A stretch of DNA of 64,000 bases from Alcaligenaceae bacterium (GCA_013416405.1 JACCET010000004.1:248001-312000); one strand, 5' to 3'; positions 43,384 to 53,184 are shown, numbered from the stretch's first letter. Notes: generated from the sequence alone by a model not told the origin. Translations and numbers: made by a program.

Positions 43384-45299
43384 AGTGGCCTTGCATCAGT
43401 ATTGATATTGGCTTTATCCAGCCAGGCCTGCGTCATGAGCACGCTCCACAAATGCGTGCTCCAGTCGCGCTTGCCCGACTGGTGTTCAGACCATTTGCGC
43501 ACTATGTGCCCGGCATGGAACAGACCGTCGCGCTTTAACCTTGCGGGATCCAACAGGGCCGCTCCCCAATCCTTCAAGGGGCCGCGCAACCACGCCGCCA
43601 TAGGCACAGAGAACCCCTTCTTGGGGCGATCTATCATTTCGCGCGGCACATGGCGGTACAGCACTTGCCGCAGCAGCCACTTACCCTGCTCATCGCGTCT
43701 TTTATACGACGAGGGCAAGCGCTGCGCAAACTCGAACACCTGGTGATCCAGCATGGGTACACGGGTTTCCAGGCTGTTGGCCATCGCGGCACGATCGACT
43801 TTGACCAGAATATCGTCGGGCAAATAGGTGAGCGCATCAAGCAGCATCATGCGTTCGAACAAACCCAGACTGGACGGCTCATCAAAGGGCGTCGCAGGCA
43901 ATTCAGCCCCAATGACAGCCTGCGCGGGATCTTTCCAGTACGACACAAACTGTCGGTAGAACTCGCCTTCGTGCGCGGCGCCCAACACATCGGCAAGCTT
44001 GTCGAACTGCTCGCGCTGATGTCCTGACGGCAGCATGCCCGCGCCCGCACGGGCCAGCGTTCCAAAAGGTCCGCGCAAGGCGGCCGGCACAGCCTGACGC
44101 CTGTCCCACCATCGCCGGGCCCGGACATAGCGCGAGTAGCCGCCAAACAGCTCGTCGCCGCCATCACCCGACAGGGCCACCGTTACATGCTTGCGCGTCA
44201 TGCGGGCGACCAGCGTGGTGGGAATTTGCGACGAATCGGCAAAGGGCTCGTCATAAAGATCAGGCAGGCTGGGTACTACATCCAGGGCATCGGCAGCGCT
44301 GACATACAGTTCGGTATGCACGGTGCCCAGGTGCGCCGCCACGGCCTTGGCATGTTCGGCCTCGTTAAAGGCCGGGTCGTCAAAACCTATGGAAAAAGTC
44401 CGAACCGCCTGGTCGTTATGGTTTTGCATCAAGGCAACTACCATGGACGAGTCCACGCCGCCCGACAAAAAGGCGCCCAGAGCCACATCGGAAATCATCT
44501 GCCCCTTGACTGCCCGGCTCAACACAGATTCCAACGCGTCGACGGCATGCCGGTCAGACTCAAAAGACAGGGGGTTTTCCTGTGCCTGCTGGCTCACCTG
44601 CTGCGCCGACCAATAGGTTTGCGCGGCAGGCAGCGTGCCTTGCTGCAGATCCTGCGCCGACAACTCCAGCCAGGTGCCGGGCAGTAGCTTGCCTATACCC
44701 TGATAAATGCTGAAAGGAGCTGGAATATAGTTGTGTCGCATGAGCAAAGACAAAGCCCTGCGGTCCACCTGCTTGTTGAATCCGGGTATGCCTGCAATGG
44801 CCTTGAGCTCGGAAGCAAACACAAAATTGCCACCGGCGTAACCCAGATACAAAGGCTTTTCACCCATGCGATCGCGTGCCAGCGTCAGCCGACGCGTCTG
44901 GCGATCCCACAGGGCCAGTGCAAACATCCCGGTTGTCGCCTGCAGGGTGTCTTGCATGCCCCATGCGGCCAGGCACGCCAATATCGTCTCGGTATCCGAG
45001 TGGCCGCGCCAGGCAGGCGCCTGAGCCTGGTCCTCAAGGCGTGCACGCAAATCCAGATGGTTGTAGATTTCGCCGTTCAGCACCAGCACGTAGCGGCCAC
45101 AAGCAGATACCATGGGCTGATGCCCGGCTTCGGTCAGATCCTGAATGGCCAGCCGGACATGTCCCAGCGCCAGCTTTGCTGCCTCGTCCGCCCAATACCC
45201 ATTGCTATCCGGACCGCGATGCCGCATGCGGCGACAGCTCTCTTCAATTGCCGACCGCTTATCGGCCAGACTGCCCCATATTCCAACGATTCCACACAT
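43380..45299 (-). CDS. asnB: AsnB-type glutamine-dependent amidotransferase (asparagine synthetase family)
   Basis: A 639-residue protein starting MCGIVGIWG, where cysteine 2 is the glutaminase nucleophile after Met removal. ATG 45299 is chosen for this reason, and seven codons upstream are unlikely to be translated. Residues 1-220 form the Ntn glutaminase domain (RGPDSNGYW, LVLNGEIYNH). From about 255 the synthetase domain has the PP-loop LSGGVDSSMVVAL and later SGDGGDELFGGYSRY. In glycan clusters such enzymes probably amidate uronic acids to uronamides rather than make asparagine; beside a UDP-HexNAc dehydrogenase that is the likely job (inference). Confidence 0.9.
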   Translation of the reverse strand: MCGIVGIWGSLADKRSAIEESCRRMRHRGPDSNGYWADEAAKLALGHVRLAIQDLTEAGHQPMVSACGRYVLVLNGEIYNHLDLRARLEDQAQAPAWRGHSDTETILACLAAWGMQDTLQATTGMFALALWDRQTRRLTLARDRMGEKPLYLGYAGGNFVFASELKAIAGIPGFNKQVDRRALSLLMRHNYIPAPFSIYQGIGKLLPGTWLELSAQDLQQGTLPAAQTYWSAQQVSQQAQENPLSFESDRHAVDALESVLSRAVKGQMISDVALGAFLSGGVDSSMVVALMQNHNDQAVRTFSIGFDDPAFNEAEHAKAVAAHLGTVHTELYVSAADALDVVPSLPDLYDEPFADSSQIPTTLVARMTRKHVTVALSGDGGDELFGGYSRYVRARRWWDRRQAVPAALRGPFGTLARAGAGMLPSGHQREQFDKLADVLGAAHEGEFYRQFVSYWKDPAQAVIGAELPATPFDEPSSLGLFERMMLLDALTYLPDDILVKVDRAAMANSLETRVPMLDHQVFEFAQRLPSSYKRRDEQGKWLLRQVLYRHVPREMIDRPKKGFSVPMAAWLRGPLKDWGAALLDPARLKRDGLFHAGHIVRKWSEHQSGKRDWSTHLWSVLMTQAWLDKANINTDARPL

Positions 45300-45335
45300 A
45301 ATCTGCTCGCTTTCGCGCACGCACCCCGAGGTGCA

Positions 45336-46460
45336 TCAGCGCACTTCAAATAGATTGCTCCACAACGCCATGATGCGGGTCGTGGAAAATCGGTCACGCA
45401 CATCGACGGCGCGTCGAGCATAGGCCTCACGCTGCTCAGGATGCGCCATCATGTCGGACAGATGCGCGGCCAGTGCCTCGGTATCGTCGGCCGGGCTGAC
45501 CAGCACGCCATCTATGCCATTTCGCACGATTTCGCGCGGGCCTGTTTCACAATCGTAGGCAACAGGCGTCAGGCCACTGGCCATCGCTTCCAGCAGCGTA
45601 TTGGACAAGCCCTCTACGCGCGAGCTTAGCGCGTACAGATCGGACTGCACATACCAATCGGCTACATTACCTACCCGGCCCGGCATGCTGATGCGCGCCG
45701 TCAATCCGGCCTCGTCTATCTGTGCCTGTAACGCTTCCCGGCAATCTCCCTCGCCCAGTATGACCAGATCCCAATCGGGAAAGTGGCCCGCAATTTCCTC
45801 AAAAGACCGTATCAGCAGATCAAAGCCTTTGTGCGCATGCAGGCGCCCGACCGCCAGAATACGATAGCGCCCTTGTCGTGGAGGCGGCTCGATGACGGGC
45901 TCCATGCTTTCCAGCGGCCAGCGTACTGCATTGGGAATGACCGTCAGGCGCGAGCCCGGCACATGCTGCGCCAGCCATTGCGCCGTGCCCGATGTCAGGG
46001 CGACCACAGCCACCGCCTGCGGATAGGCCCAGCGCCGCAAGCGCAGCCACATATTGGACAGTGTTTGGGAAGGCGGGTGCGTATGCTCGGTGGCAATGAC
46101 GCGGCACGGCACACCCCGGGCGGCAATAATGGCCAGTATGGACGACGTCGTCATCATACCCAGCACTACGGTCGGACGTTCACGCTTGATGATGCTGCGC
46201 AAACGCCAGACACGGCGAATATTGTTCAGCAAGGCGCCCGGCCTGCCGGTACTGGCAGACGCGGTGCCCAGCACATGCCGCTGAACCTTGGCGTGCAGGG
46301 AATAAGCGTCCGTACCGGCATCGGCCTGCGTAACGACCGTAACTCGGTAACCGCGCTGCACCCAATAGGCACTTAGATCGGCCGCAACCCGCTCTGCCCC
46401 ACCCCCGCCCAGAGAATGAATGACGATCAGCAAATGTGGTTGAACAGATGAATGACTCAA
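45336..46460 (-). CDS. Glycosyltransferase family 4 protein (probable TTG start)
   Basis: A GT-B transferase of about 374 residues: LLIVIHSLGGGGAERVAADLSAYW at the N-terminus, RVIATEHTHPPSQTLSNMW in the middle, and VGRLHAHKGFDLLIRSFEEI, ILGEGDCREALQ and SRVEGLSNTLLEAMASG in the donor domain. No ATG or GTG lies in a suitable place. A TTG at 46460, preceded by AGGG and only 11 bp after the flippase stop, gives a start just ahead of the conserved strand. Upstream in-frame codons lie inside the flippase gene. The sugar is unknown. Confidence 0.88.
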   Translation of the reverse strand: MSHSSVQPHLLIVIHSLGGGGAERVAADLSAYWVQRGYRVTVVTQADAGTDAYSLHAKVQRHVLGTASASTGRPGALLNNIRRVWRLRSIIKRERPTVVLGMMTTSSILAIIAARGVPCRVIATEHTHPPSQTLSNMWLRLRRWAYPQAVAVVALTSGTAQWLAQHVPGSRLTVIPNAVRWPLESMEPVIEPPPRQGRYRILAVGRLHAHKGFDLLIRSFEEIAGHFPDWDLVILGEGDCREALQAQIDEAGLTARISMPGRVGNVADWYVQSDLYALSSRVEGLSNTLLEAMASGLTPVAYDCETGPREIVRNGIDGVLVSPADDTEALAAHLSDMMAHPEQREAYARRAVDVRDRFSTTRIMALWSNLFEVR

Positions 46461-46471
46461 GACTAACCCTG

Positions 46472-47830
46472 TTAATGATGCTGACTGGATGGCGCAGTGG
46501 CCGTCACCGGCCGCAACGCTACCACCACATAGCAAACGTAAGATGAAGCGTACATGATGCTGGTTGCCAGCATGATGCCCGCCGGCCCCATGATGGGGGC
46601 CCATAGATAATTCATCAGGGCCTTCATGGCGAAATTGGCCACGGCAATGGCCGCCATGATGCGATAGCGATTCTGGCTGGCCAGCAACTGCACCAAAATC
46701 AGCACCCCAAAATAAAAAGGCATCTGCAGCAGCCCCCAGCGCAGCACATGGGCTACCTGCAGTGAATTTTCGGCGGTAAATTCACCCCGCTCGAACAGCA
46801 AGGCCACGCCCCAGGGCGCCAGCAACCAGCCCGCCGCAACGACGCCGATACCGGCCAGAAGCATCAGCGCCGACCACTTCAGCGCCATGGAGCGCGCCCT
46901 GTGCTGATCGCCACGCGCCTGTATATCGGCCAGCACCGGCAAGGCTGCGCGGCCAACGGAAGCCGCACCCAGCCCAAGCAATAGCGACAGCAATCGGCTG
47001 GCGTAACCCAAGGTGGCGTTCGCGTTGCCATCCAGGCCTGCAGCCGTGTATTGATCGATGGGCCCCACAAAACTCATGGCCACCTGCCCCACCAGCATGA
47101 CCCCTGCAGCCTTGACCAGATCCGGCCATTGATGCGCCCTCATGCTCCAGCGCGGTCGGCCCCACATGCCATCGGCCCTGGCGGACAGCCACAACAGCCA
47201 TGCCGACTGTATCAAATAGCCCACCAGCGTGCCCCACATCAACGGGCCCACATCGTCAACGGTGGCGGCCAGCAATACCCAGACCAGTATGACTATGGCC
47301 GGCACGCTGTCCAGCAGCGTGTTGATATGGCGCTCATGCGCGCGCAAACGCGCCGCGCTCAAGCCTGTCATGAGAGTCAGCAGGGCTGCCGGCGCAAAGG
47401 CAAACATCAGCTCGCCGCTCATGCGCCGCGCCTGTTCGGGCAAGCCCATTCCGGCCCACTCCAGCACCCAGGGCCATGCAACATAGGTGCCCACAGCCAG
47501 CACGGTGCCGCCGGCGATCAGCCAGGCCTGCAGTTCACCCAGGAAAAGAGATCGCGCGGCCCGGTCTTCCCTGCGGGAGCGTACCAGCACCGGGATAAGG
47601 ACCACCGACAGCGCCCCCACGATAGTGACCGGCAGCCAGTTGGCCATGACCATGGTGAACTGATAGGCATCAACCGCATCGCTGACGCCGTAACGGTAGG
47701 CGACGGCCATTTCCTTGAACGCGCCGGCCGCTTTGCCCAGCAATAGAAAGAAAGCGACACGCATCGCCCCCTGGGCGATGCGCTTGTGGTCAGAGTGCAG
47801 CCCCGCCAGACGCTGCTTGAACGTTTTCAA
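46472..47830 (-). CDS. MviN/MurJ-like lipid-linked oligosaccharide flippase
   Basis: A polytopic MOP-superfamily protein of about 452 residues with 12-14 helices. GKAAGAFKEMAVAYRYGVSDAVDAYQFT and LPVTIVGALSVVLIPVLVRSRRED resemble the first helices of MviN/MurJ (GxxRD-A---G-----DAF). It probably moves the finished lipid-linked glycan across the inner membrane in place of a Wzx protein. Start: TTG at 47830, one base after the epimerase stop, includes the basic leader HSDHKRIAQGAMRVAFF that I recall in homologues. ATG 47764 behind AGGGGG is the alternative (430 residues). Confidence 0.85.
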   Translation of the reverse strand: MKTFKQRLAGLHSDHKRIAQGAMRVAFFLLLGKAAGAFKEMAVAYRYGVSDAVDAYQFTMVMANWLPVTIVGALSVVLIPVLVRSRREDRAARSLFLGELQAWLIAGGTVLAVGTYVAWPWVLEWAGMGLPEQARRMSGELMFAFAPAALLTLMTGLSAARLRAHERHINTLLDSVPAIVILVWVLLAATVDDVGPLMWGTLVGYLIQSAWLLWLSARADGMWGRPRWSMRAHQWPDLVKAAGVMLVGQVAMSFVGPIDQYTAAGLDGNANATLGYASRLLSLLLGLGAASVGRAALPVLADIQARGDQHRARSMALKWSALMLLAGIGVVAAGWLLAPWGVALLFERGEFTAENSLQVAHVLRWGLLQMPFYFGVLILVQLLASQNRYRIMAAIAVANFAMKALMNYLWAPIMGPAGIMLATSIMYASSYVCYVVVALRPVTATAPSSQHH

Positions 47831-47831
47831 A

Positions 47832-48857
47832 TCAACGCAGGAACTGCGTATACCAAGGCATGGAAACTTCCAGGCCCTGCACGATGGTATGCATGGGCTC
47901 GTAGCCCAGCAATTGCTTGGCTTTGTTGATGTCAGCTTGCGAATGACGCACGTCACCTGCCCTGAAGTCGGAATAAACAGGCTGTTTATCGTACACAATA
48001 CCGTTATTACCCAAGGACTTGGCCAGATATTCAAACAGTTCGTTCAAGCTGGTTCGGGCGTTGACCGCCACGTTGTAAACCTGATTGACGCCCTCGGGTT
48101 GTGCCAGCGCAGCCAGGATATTTGCCTGCACGACATTGTCGATAAAGCAAAAGTCGCGGCTGGTTTCACCATCGCCATTCACCACGACATCGTCGCCACG
48201 TATCATGGCGGCGATCCATTTTGGAATGACGGCGGCATAAGCGCCGTTGGGATCCTGGCGTTTTCCGAACACATTGAAGTAGCGCAGGCCCACGCTGCCA
48301 AAGCCGTAAGAGCGTTGGAATACGTCGGCATAAAGCTCGTTCACGTATTTGGTTACCGCATAAGGCGACAAGGGCCGCCCGATCCGATCTTCGACCTTGG
48401 GCAAGGCTTCGTGGTCGCCATAAGTCGAGCTGGATGCCGCATAAACAAAGGACTTGACCTCTGCGTCACGCGCCGCCACCAACATATTCAAAAATCCGTC
48501 GATATTCACACTATTCGTAGTGACGGGGTCTTTGAGTGAACGGGGCACCGAACCCAACGCAGCCTGATGCAGGACATGATCAACACCTTCGGCCGCCTGA
48601 CGGCAGATATCGGCGTCGCGAATATCGCCCTCGATAAGGGTGAAATTGCTCCATTGTTGCGCGCTGACCGCTTTTTGGACTTCCTCGAGGTTATAGCGAT
48701 GACCTGTAGCGAAGTTATCGAGGCCCACCACCTTTTGCCCCAGCATCAGCAGCGCTTCCAGGAGATTGGACCCAATGAAACCTGCGCATCCGGTAACCAG
48801 CCACACCTTGGGCTCGGTTTGCAGGTTTGCCGTGACTTCCTGATATCGTATGCTCAT
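47832..48857 (-). CDS. UDP-N-acetylhexosamine 4-epimerase (WbpP/TviC type)
   Basis: A 341-residue short-chain dehydrogenase/reductase of the extended class. The NAD motif [17 protein letters not shown] begins near residue 20. The catalytic pattern [17 protein letters not shown] and [13 protein letters not shown] gives Ser/Thr, Tyr and Lys. The N-terminal extension before the fold ([19 protein letters not shown]) is as in WbpP and TviC, which interconvert UDP-GlcNAc/UDP-GalNAc and their uronic acids. With the neighbouring dehydrogenase it should provide UDP-GalNAcA. The pair order matches Vi-antigen and WbpO/WbpP loci. Confidence 0.9.
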   Translation of the reverse strand: MSIRYQEVTANLQTEPKVWLVTGCAGFIGSNLLEALLMLGQKVVGLDNFATGHRYNLEEVQKAVSAQQWSNFTLIEGDIRDADICRQAAEGVDHVLHQAALGSVPRSLKDPVTTNSVNIDGFLNMLVAARDAEVKSFVYAASSSTYGDHEALPKVEDRIGRPLSPYAVTKYVNELYADVFQRSYGFGSVGLRYFNVFGKRQDPNGAYAAVIPKWIAAMIRGDDVVVNGDGETSRDFCFIDNVVQANILAALAQPEGVNQVYNVAVNARTSLNELFEYLAKSLGNNGIVYDKQPVYSDFRAGDVRHSQADINKAKQLLGYEPMHTIVQGLEVSMPWYTQFLR

Positions 48858-48904
48858 ATAAACCTCTCGTAATTCAACAAACCAACAAGCTGTGCAGCCA
48901 GGTT

Positions 48905-50179
48905 TTAAAGGCGTAAATCGGCCTCGTCGGCTGACAGCACATACTTGAGGTCGTACAACACGTGCTCTGGTTTGCCCAGCGCATGAATGGCCTGGCTGCC
49001 CATGGCAACGAACTGCTCGTGCGCAACGGCCAGAATAATGGCGTCATACGCACCGGCCGCGGGGCTGGCGACCAGGTCAATGTCGTATTCATGGCGCGCC
49101 TCTTGGGCGTCGACCCAGGGGTCGTACACATCGACGTCTATGCTGTACTCACCCAGTTCCCGAACAATATCGACAATACGGGTATTGCGCAGGTCGGGGC
49201 AGTTTTCCTTGAAGGCCAGGCCCATAAGCAGCACTCGCGAACCCTGCACCTGTATGCATCGTTGCGTCATGCCTTTGACCAGCTGCGACACCACATAGCC
49301 GCCCATGGAGTCATTCAGGCGCCGTCCGGCCAGAATGATTTCGGGGTGATAGCCTATGGATTGCGCCTTGTGCGTCAGATAGTAGGGATCCACGCCTATG
49401 CAGTGCCCGCCAACCAGGCCAGGACGAAACGGCAGGAAATTCCATTTGGTGCCGGCGGCCTCGAGCACGGCCTGCGTATCAATGCCCAGCCTGTTGAAAA
49501 TAAGCGCCAGTTCGTTAATCAGGGCGATATTGACATCGCGCTGCGTATTTTCAATAACCTTGGCCGCTTCAGCCACTCGGATAGAAGGCGCTTTGTGTGT
49601 ACCGGCCACAATGATCTGGCCGTACAGCTCATCGATCAGATCTGCCACTTCCGGTGTAGACCCCGAAGTGACTTTTTTAATGGTGGACACGCGATGCGCC
49701 TTGTCGCCCGGATTGATGCGTTCGGGGCTATAGCCGGCGAAAAAGTCTTCGTTGAACCGCAAACCCGAAACGCGCTCTAGTACCGGCACGCATTCTTCTT
49801 CGGTGGCGCCAGGATAAACCGTTGATTCATAGATCACGATATCACCGCGCTTGAGCACCTTGCCTATGGTTTCGCTGGCGCGCACCAAAGGTGTTAGGTC
49901 GGGCTGCTTGTATTGATCGATAGGCGTAGGCACGGTCACGACAAACACATTGGCCTGTGCCAAGTGCTCGGCTTCGTTGCTGAAGCTAAGTTGATTCGCT
50001 TCGGCAAGCTCGGCGGCATCCACCTCAAGGGTGTGATCTCGTCCTTCTTTCAGTTCGGCCACCCGTTTGGGATTAATGTCGAATCCCAATACCGATCGTT
50101 TCTTACCGAACTCGACTGCCAGAGGCAGGCCCACGTAGCCCAAGCCGACTACCGCAAGTTTCACATCCTGAATTTGCAA
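48905..50179 (-). CDS. UDP-N-acetylhexosamine 6-dehydrogenase (WbpO/TviB type, probable TTG start)
   Basis: Oxidises C6 of a UDP-HexNAc to the uronic acid with two NAD. It has the N-terminal Rossmann motif [34 protein letters not shown] in the substrate region, and the catalytic cysteine in [19 protein letters not shown]. The C-terminal UDP-binding domain contains [19 protein letters not shown] at 50179 with GGGAG 7 nt ahead gives 424 residues, the normal length; an ATG 60 bp upstream adds a basic stretch not seen in the family. Product and partner epimerase point to GalNAcA or GlcNAcA in the glycan. Confidence 0.9.
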   Translation of the reverse strand: MQIQDVKLAVVGLGYVGLPLAVEFGKKRSVLGFDINPKRVAELKEGRDHTLEVDAAELAEANQLSFSNEAEHLAQANVFVVTVPTPIDQYKQPDLTPLVRASETIGKVLKRGDIVIYESTVYPGATEEECVPVLERVSGLRFNEDFFAGYSPERINPGDKAHRVSTIKKVTSGSTPEVADLIDELYGQIIVAGTHKAPSIRVAEAAKVIENTQRDVNIALINELALIFNRLGIDTQAVLEAAGTKWNFLPFRPGLVGGHCIGVDPYYLTHKAQSIGYHPEIILAGRRLNDSMGGYVVSQLVKGMTQRCIQVQGSRVLLMGLAFKENCPDLRNTRIVDIVRELGEYSIDVDVYDPWVDAQEARHEYDIDLVASPAAGAYDAIILAVAHEQFVAMGSQAIHALGKPEHVLYDLKYVLSADEADLRL

Positions 50180-50222
50180 GTTGAATCTCCCGCGCAAGGC
50201 GCTCACGATTAAGTTGATTTTA

Positions 50223-51362
50223 CTATTTGCGATGATCATTGCGACCCAACGAAGGCAGCAACAACCACGATGGACGGCGCCACGAAACCAGGCGGGAATA
50301 CAGCCAAAGGTAAGCGGACGAAAAAGCCACCAGGCTTGCGCACAGTATCCAGGCGTTATCCCACCAAATCGTTGCCGGAACCAGGCCGATCAGCGCCAGA
50401 ACCCACAGATAGGGCGACGTCATGGCATTACATAGCGCCGGTACGGCGTGCCGACGATCACGGCTGAACGTCACACGAACCAGACGCCGGAAAACCAGTT
50501 GATGCAAATGCAGCGCATCGGGCTGATCGACCGGCGTGCCGCGCTTGAAGCGACGACGCCAAATTGAAAACAAGGTTTCGAAAACCGGGTAAAACAAGAC
50601 AGCCAGCGCGTAAAACGGTGAGACACTGGGATTGCGTACCACCAGTTGCACGGCCAGTTCAGCCAGCATGAAACCCAGGAAATAAGCCCCGCCATCGCCC
50701 AGAAAAACGCGACCGAAAGGAAAATTCCACACCAGAAAGCCCAGCGTGGCAGACGCCAGTGCGGTTGAAATAAGGAAAATAGGAATATCCTGAACCTGCA
50801 AGGCAACCAGAGCCAGCGACAAAGCCATAAGCGTGGCTATCATGCCTGCCAGGCCATTCATACCGTCAACAATATTCAGTGCGTGCGTGCATCCGCCCAC
50901 CGCTATCATGGTGAACAGCAAAGATACCGGCCAGAACGACAAGATGGTGTCGGCCCACGACAAACCCACACGAGAGACGCCGCCCAGCAGCCACCAGGCA
51001 ATTGCGGCCGACAGAAAGGCCGCCAGCAAGCGCTTGCCCGCCCCTACATCCTTGGTGATATCTTCAAGCAGGCCGGCCACGAACACGGGCATCGCCGCAA
51101 TGAACAATACTGGCCACAGCCAGGTCAAGGTCATGTTGCTGGGCCCAAGCACCAACAAACCCGCCAGACTGCCCGCCACGACGGCCAGTCCGCCAACACG
51201 CGGCGCAGCACGCGAATGAGACGCCTGCGGCTTATTTAAATCATTGTCTCCGGTAAATACACCGTGCCAGCGCTCCGAGGCGACAATCAAGCCGCCCACC
51301 GAGAAGGCTACAACACAAATATAAAACCAGGTAAAAGATTCCCAGAGAGGAGAAGAAATCAC
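50223..51362 (-). CDS. Polyprenyl-phosphate HexNAc-1-phosphate transferase (WecA/WbpL family)
   Basis: Starts glycan assembly by putting a sugar-1-phosphate on undecaprenyl phosphate. This 379-residue membrane protein has about eleven helices. The family motifs are [12 protein letters not shown] (the DGM-G carbohydrate-recognition loop), [23 protein letters not shown] (the catalytic D-GG region), and [12 protein letters not shown], the HIHH-like C-terminal loop. [13 protein letters not shown] is the early PRxGG motif. It is the first gene of the cluster, reading leftward. About 160 bp upstream there is a transcript end belonging to a separate small RNA unit. Confidence 0.93.
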   Translation of the reverse strand: MISSPLWESFTWFYICVVAFSVGGLIVASERWHGVFTGDNDLNKPQASHSRAAPRVGGLAVVAGSLAGLLVLGPSNMTLTWLWPVLFIAAMPVFVAGLLEDITKDVGAGKRLLAAFLSAAIAWWLLGGVSRVGLSWADTILSFWPVSLLFTMIAVGGCTHALNIVDGMNGLAGMIATLMALSLALVALQVQDIPIFLISTALASATLGFLVWNFPFGRVFLGDGGAYFLGFMLAELAVQLVVRNPSVSPFYALAVLFYPVFETLFSIWRRRFKRGTPVDQPDALHLHQLVFRRLVRVTFSRDRRHAVPALCNAMTSPYLWVLALIGLVPATIWWDNAWILCASLVAFSSAYLWLYSRLVSWRRPSWLLLPSLGRNDHRK

Positions 51363-51522
51363 ACGATCCCTATGAACAATAAATGCATTGATATTATGTG
51401 CTGTGCCTGTAAGCAGACTGCTCCAATGGCAGTAACAAATTACGTCTAACGTATCTTTTTGCTACACGAATCCTCGCCCTGCAGCGCATACGCAACTGTA
51501 GGATATAAAGTGGAAAAAAGGC

Positions 51523-51555
51523 AAAAAAAAACCCGAGATCGTGAGATCTCGGGTT
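51523..51555 (-). terminator. Strong intrinsic terminator of the candidate small RNA
   Basis: On the minus strand a perfect 11-bp stem AACCCGAGATC / GATCTCGGGTT with a 4-nt loop (TCAC on that strand) leads directly into nine T. It stands alone, 290 bp after the coq7 stop and 160 bp before the glycan cluster. Confidence 0.93.
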
Positions 51556-51676
51556 AAATCCACCAAAGGAGGAGGGTGGAGGAGACAACCTTGGCATGCC
51601 GGGCTACGAAAGCTGTTGAAGCTTGAGCCTGTGTGATCAAGGGTTTTCCCTTTGCAATCACGTTTCGACATCCGAT
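51523..51676 (-). ncRNA. Candidate small RNA of about 150 nt with CU-rich anti-Shine-Dalgarno stretch
   Basis: This lies in the 482-bp gap 51363-51844, which holds no convincing protein gene. A sigma-70 promoter (51683-51711) points leftward, and a strong intrinsic terminator ends the unit at 51523. The transcript would be about 150 nt. Just ahead of the terminator stem it has a pyrimidine run complementary to AGGAGGAGGGTGGAGGAGA (plus strand 51567-51585), that is UCUCCUCCACCCUCCUCCU in the RNA. Repeated CCUCC is what base-pairing small RNAs use to mask ribosome sites. Transcript ends are inferred. A short frame inside (MSKRDCKGKT...) runs into the terminator and is not persuasive. The remaining parts of the gap show nothing else. 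Confidence 0.6.
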
Positions 51677-51682
51677 AACTAA

Positions 51683-51711
51683 ATTGTATATAAACCGATT
51701 GTGCGTTGCAA
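51683..51711 (-). promoter_or_regulatory. Sigma-70 promoter of the candidate small RNA
   Basis: On the minus strand -35 TTGCAA (complement at 51706-51711), a 17-bp spacer and -10 TACAAT (51683-51688, five of six consensus bases) predict a start near 51676. The sequence is AT-rich in an otherwise GC-rich window. Confidence 0.65.
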
Positions 51712-51844
51712 GATAAATAAGCTAGAAAACTGTAACCAAGCATGTTTTGTCGTTTTTTTAATACGACATGAAGCACAAAAGCGAGTTGGCGTATTTAATC
51801 GTTAACCCTAGCGCCTTATATTGTTACAAATTTAAGGCCTAGCT

Positions 51845-52534
51845 TCAGATGCGATAGGCGGTCGTTGTCATGATCTTGGACATAAACCGCATGGCAAGCT
51901 GTACCGGCTTACCCAGCTTTTCTGCACCATGGGTCTCGGCAGTCGTACGGTGACTGATTTCGTCATCGCGCATTTGAGTGACTATGCTGCGTGAACGCCC
52001 ATCGGCCAAGGGCAGATCGGCAAGATGCTTGTCAAGATGCTGCTCTACCTGCCTCTCGGTTTCCGCCATGAAACCGAGATTTCTGGCGACCCCTGCCCGG
52101 CTGGCCAATACGCCCAGCGAAAACGAGCCGACATACCAAAGAGGATTCAACAGACTGGGACGGCTGTTCAGCTCGGTTAGGCGATCACGGCACCAGACCA
52201 GATGATCGACCTCTTCAGTTGCCGCCTGATGCAGCACAGCCTCAATTGATGCATCGCGACAAAACAGAGCCTGGCCGCGATATAAAGCCTGAGCGCATAT
52301 TTCGCCCACATGGTTTACCCGCATGAGGCCGGCCACGTGTTTTTGTTCGGCAGGCGTCAGCTCTTCAGCATTGACAGCCAGCGACTTACGGGCGCCTGCG
52401 GGGTTGGCACGGCCGGCCTGCACCGAACCATCGAGTACCCGCACGGCACGACCAGCTTCGGCCAAGGCACGATCCAGCACCCCCATGCGACGCGTGAATC
52501 GTGGCGCTTGCAAAGTTGAATTCGAGCTGCTCAT
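51845..52534 (-). CDS. coq7: 3-demethoxyubiquinol 3-hydroxylase Coq7
   Basis: A di-iron carboxylate enzyme that hydroxylates demethoxyubiquinone in ubiquinone synthesis, peripheral to the inner membrane. The 229-residue protein has the ligand helices MRVNHVGEICAQALYRGQ (E), ATEEVDHLVWC (E--H), ERQVEQHLDKHL (E) and DDEISHRTTAE (E--H), matching the EXXH pairs of the family. ATG 52534 has AGGAAG 6 nt ahead. An ATG 75 bp upstream lies against the oxidase operon end and is less likely. A nearby cbb3-like oxidase makes respiratory context natural. Confidence 0.93.
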   Translation of the reverse strand: MSSSNSTLQAPRFTRRMGVLDRALAEAGRAVRVLDGSVQAGRANPAGARKSLAVNAEELTPAEQKHVAGLMRVNHVGEICAQALYRGQALFCRDASIEAVLHQAATEEVDHLVWCRDRLTELNSRPSLLNPLWYVGSFSLGVLASRAGVARNLGFMAETERQVEQHLDKHLADLPLADGRSRSIVTQMRDDEISHRTTAETHGAEKLGKPVQLAMRFMSKIMTTTAYRI

Positions 52535-52566
52535 AAAGTCTTCCTTGAGTATTGCATGATCAGTAT

Positions 52567-53184
52567 CTATTTTGACACCAAACGGCGCAGCCGGGTCCTT
52601 TCGATCCACAGCCAGGCCACGGGCACAGCGACAGCCAGTATTACCAGGCCCTTGCCCGCCATTTCCTGGTCACCCAGCAAATATGCATTGCACAAGCGGC
52701 TGGTGTCCTCTTGGTAAACCAGGCCCACCACCGCCATCATCCAGGAAAAATTACCCAGAAAAAACAGCGTGACGACGCTGTTGGCGCGACGCAGCGCATC
52801 GAACAGCACCATGCCGGTGATAAAGAGTCCTGCGTATTTTCCAAAGGCTGCTGTCTGCAGCAGCAAGACATCATCAAGAGACTTGGGAATCATCCAATAG
52901 GACGACACCAGTATGCCCAACAGCAAACCCGGTACGCCATGCTCATTGTATTTTGCCCAAATCCGCCCTGCCTTCTTCCAGAATCCGACTCTGACCCATA
53001 GGCTACTGCACAAAGCAGCACCCGCGGCCATGCCGGCAAACAGAATCAAGGGAATATGCATAAGCATATGCATGGCCATGCTGCGTGTCAGGGCAGCATT
53101 GAATACCATGGCCAGAACCAACAAGGCTGCACTCATGCCGGCGTACGCCAAAGACCCGTGCAAATAACGCAAAATCCCGCTCAT
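52567..53184 (-). CDS. Six-helix membrane protein of the oxidase operon (CtaG-like candidate)
   Basis: A 205-residue membrane protein with six predicted helices (about residues 13-33, 41-61, 84-104, 115-135, 138-158 and 175-193). The second helix carries histidines spaced HMLMHIPLIL, reminiscent of CtaG-type cytochrome oxidase assembly proteins that handle copper. Recognition is weak. The start overlaps the SCO gene stop by 4 bp and it is the last gene of the oxidase operon, so a part in copper supply or assembly of that oxidase is likely (inference). Confidence 0.7.
   Translation of the reverse strand: MSGILRYLHGSLAYAGMSAALLVLAMVFNAALTRSMAMHMLMHIPLILFAGMAAGAALCSSLWVRVGFWKKAGRIWAKYNEHGVPGLLLGILVSSYWMIPKSLDDVLLLQTAAFGKYAGLFITGMVLFDALRRANSVVTLFFLGNFSWMMAVVGLVYQEDTSRLCNAYLLGDQEMAGKGLVILAVAVPVAWLWIERTRLRRLVSK

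Noticed and set aside
51462-51776. Leftward frame of 104 codons across the small-RNA interval
   Set aside because: It crosses a strong terminator and shows no recognisable features; the promoter-terminator layout fits a small RNA better.
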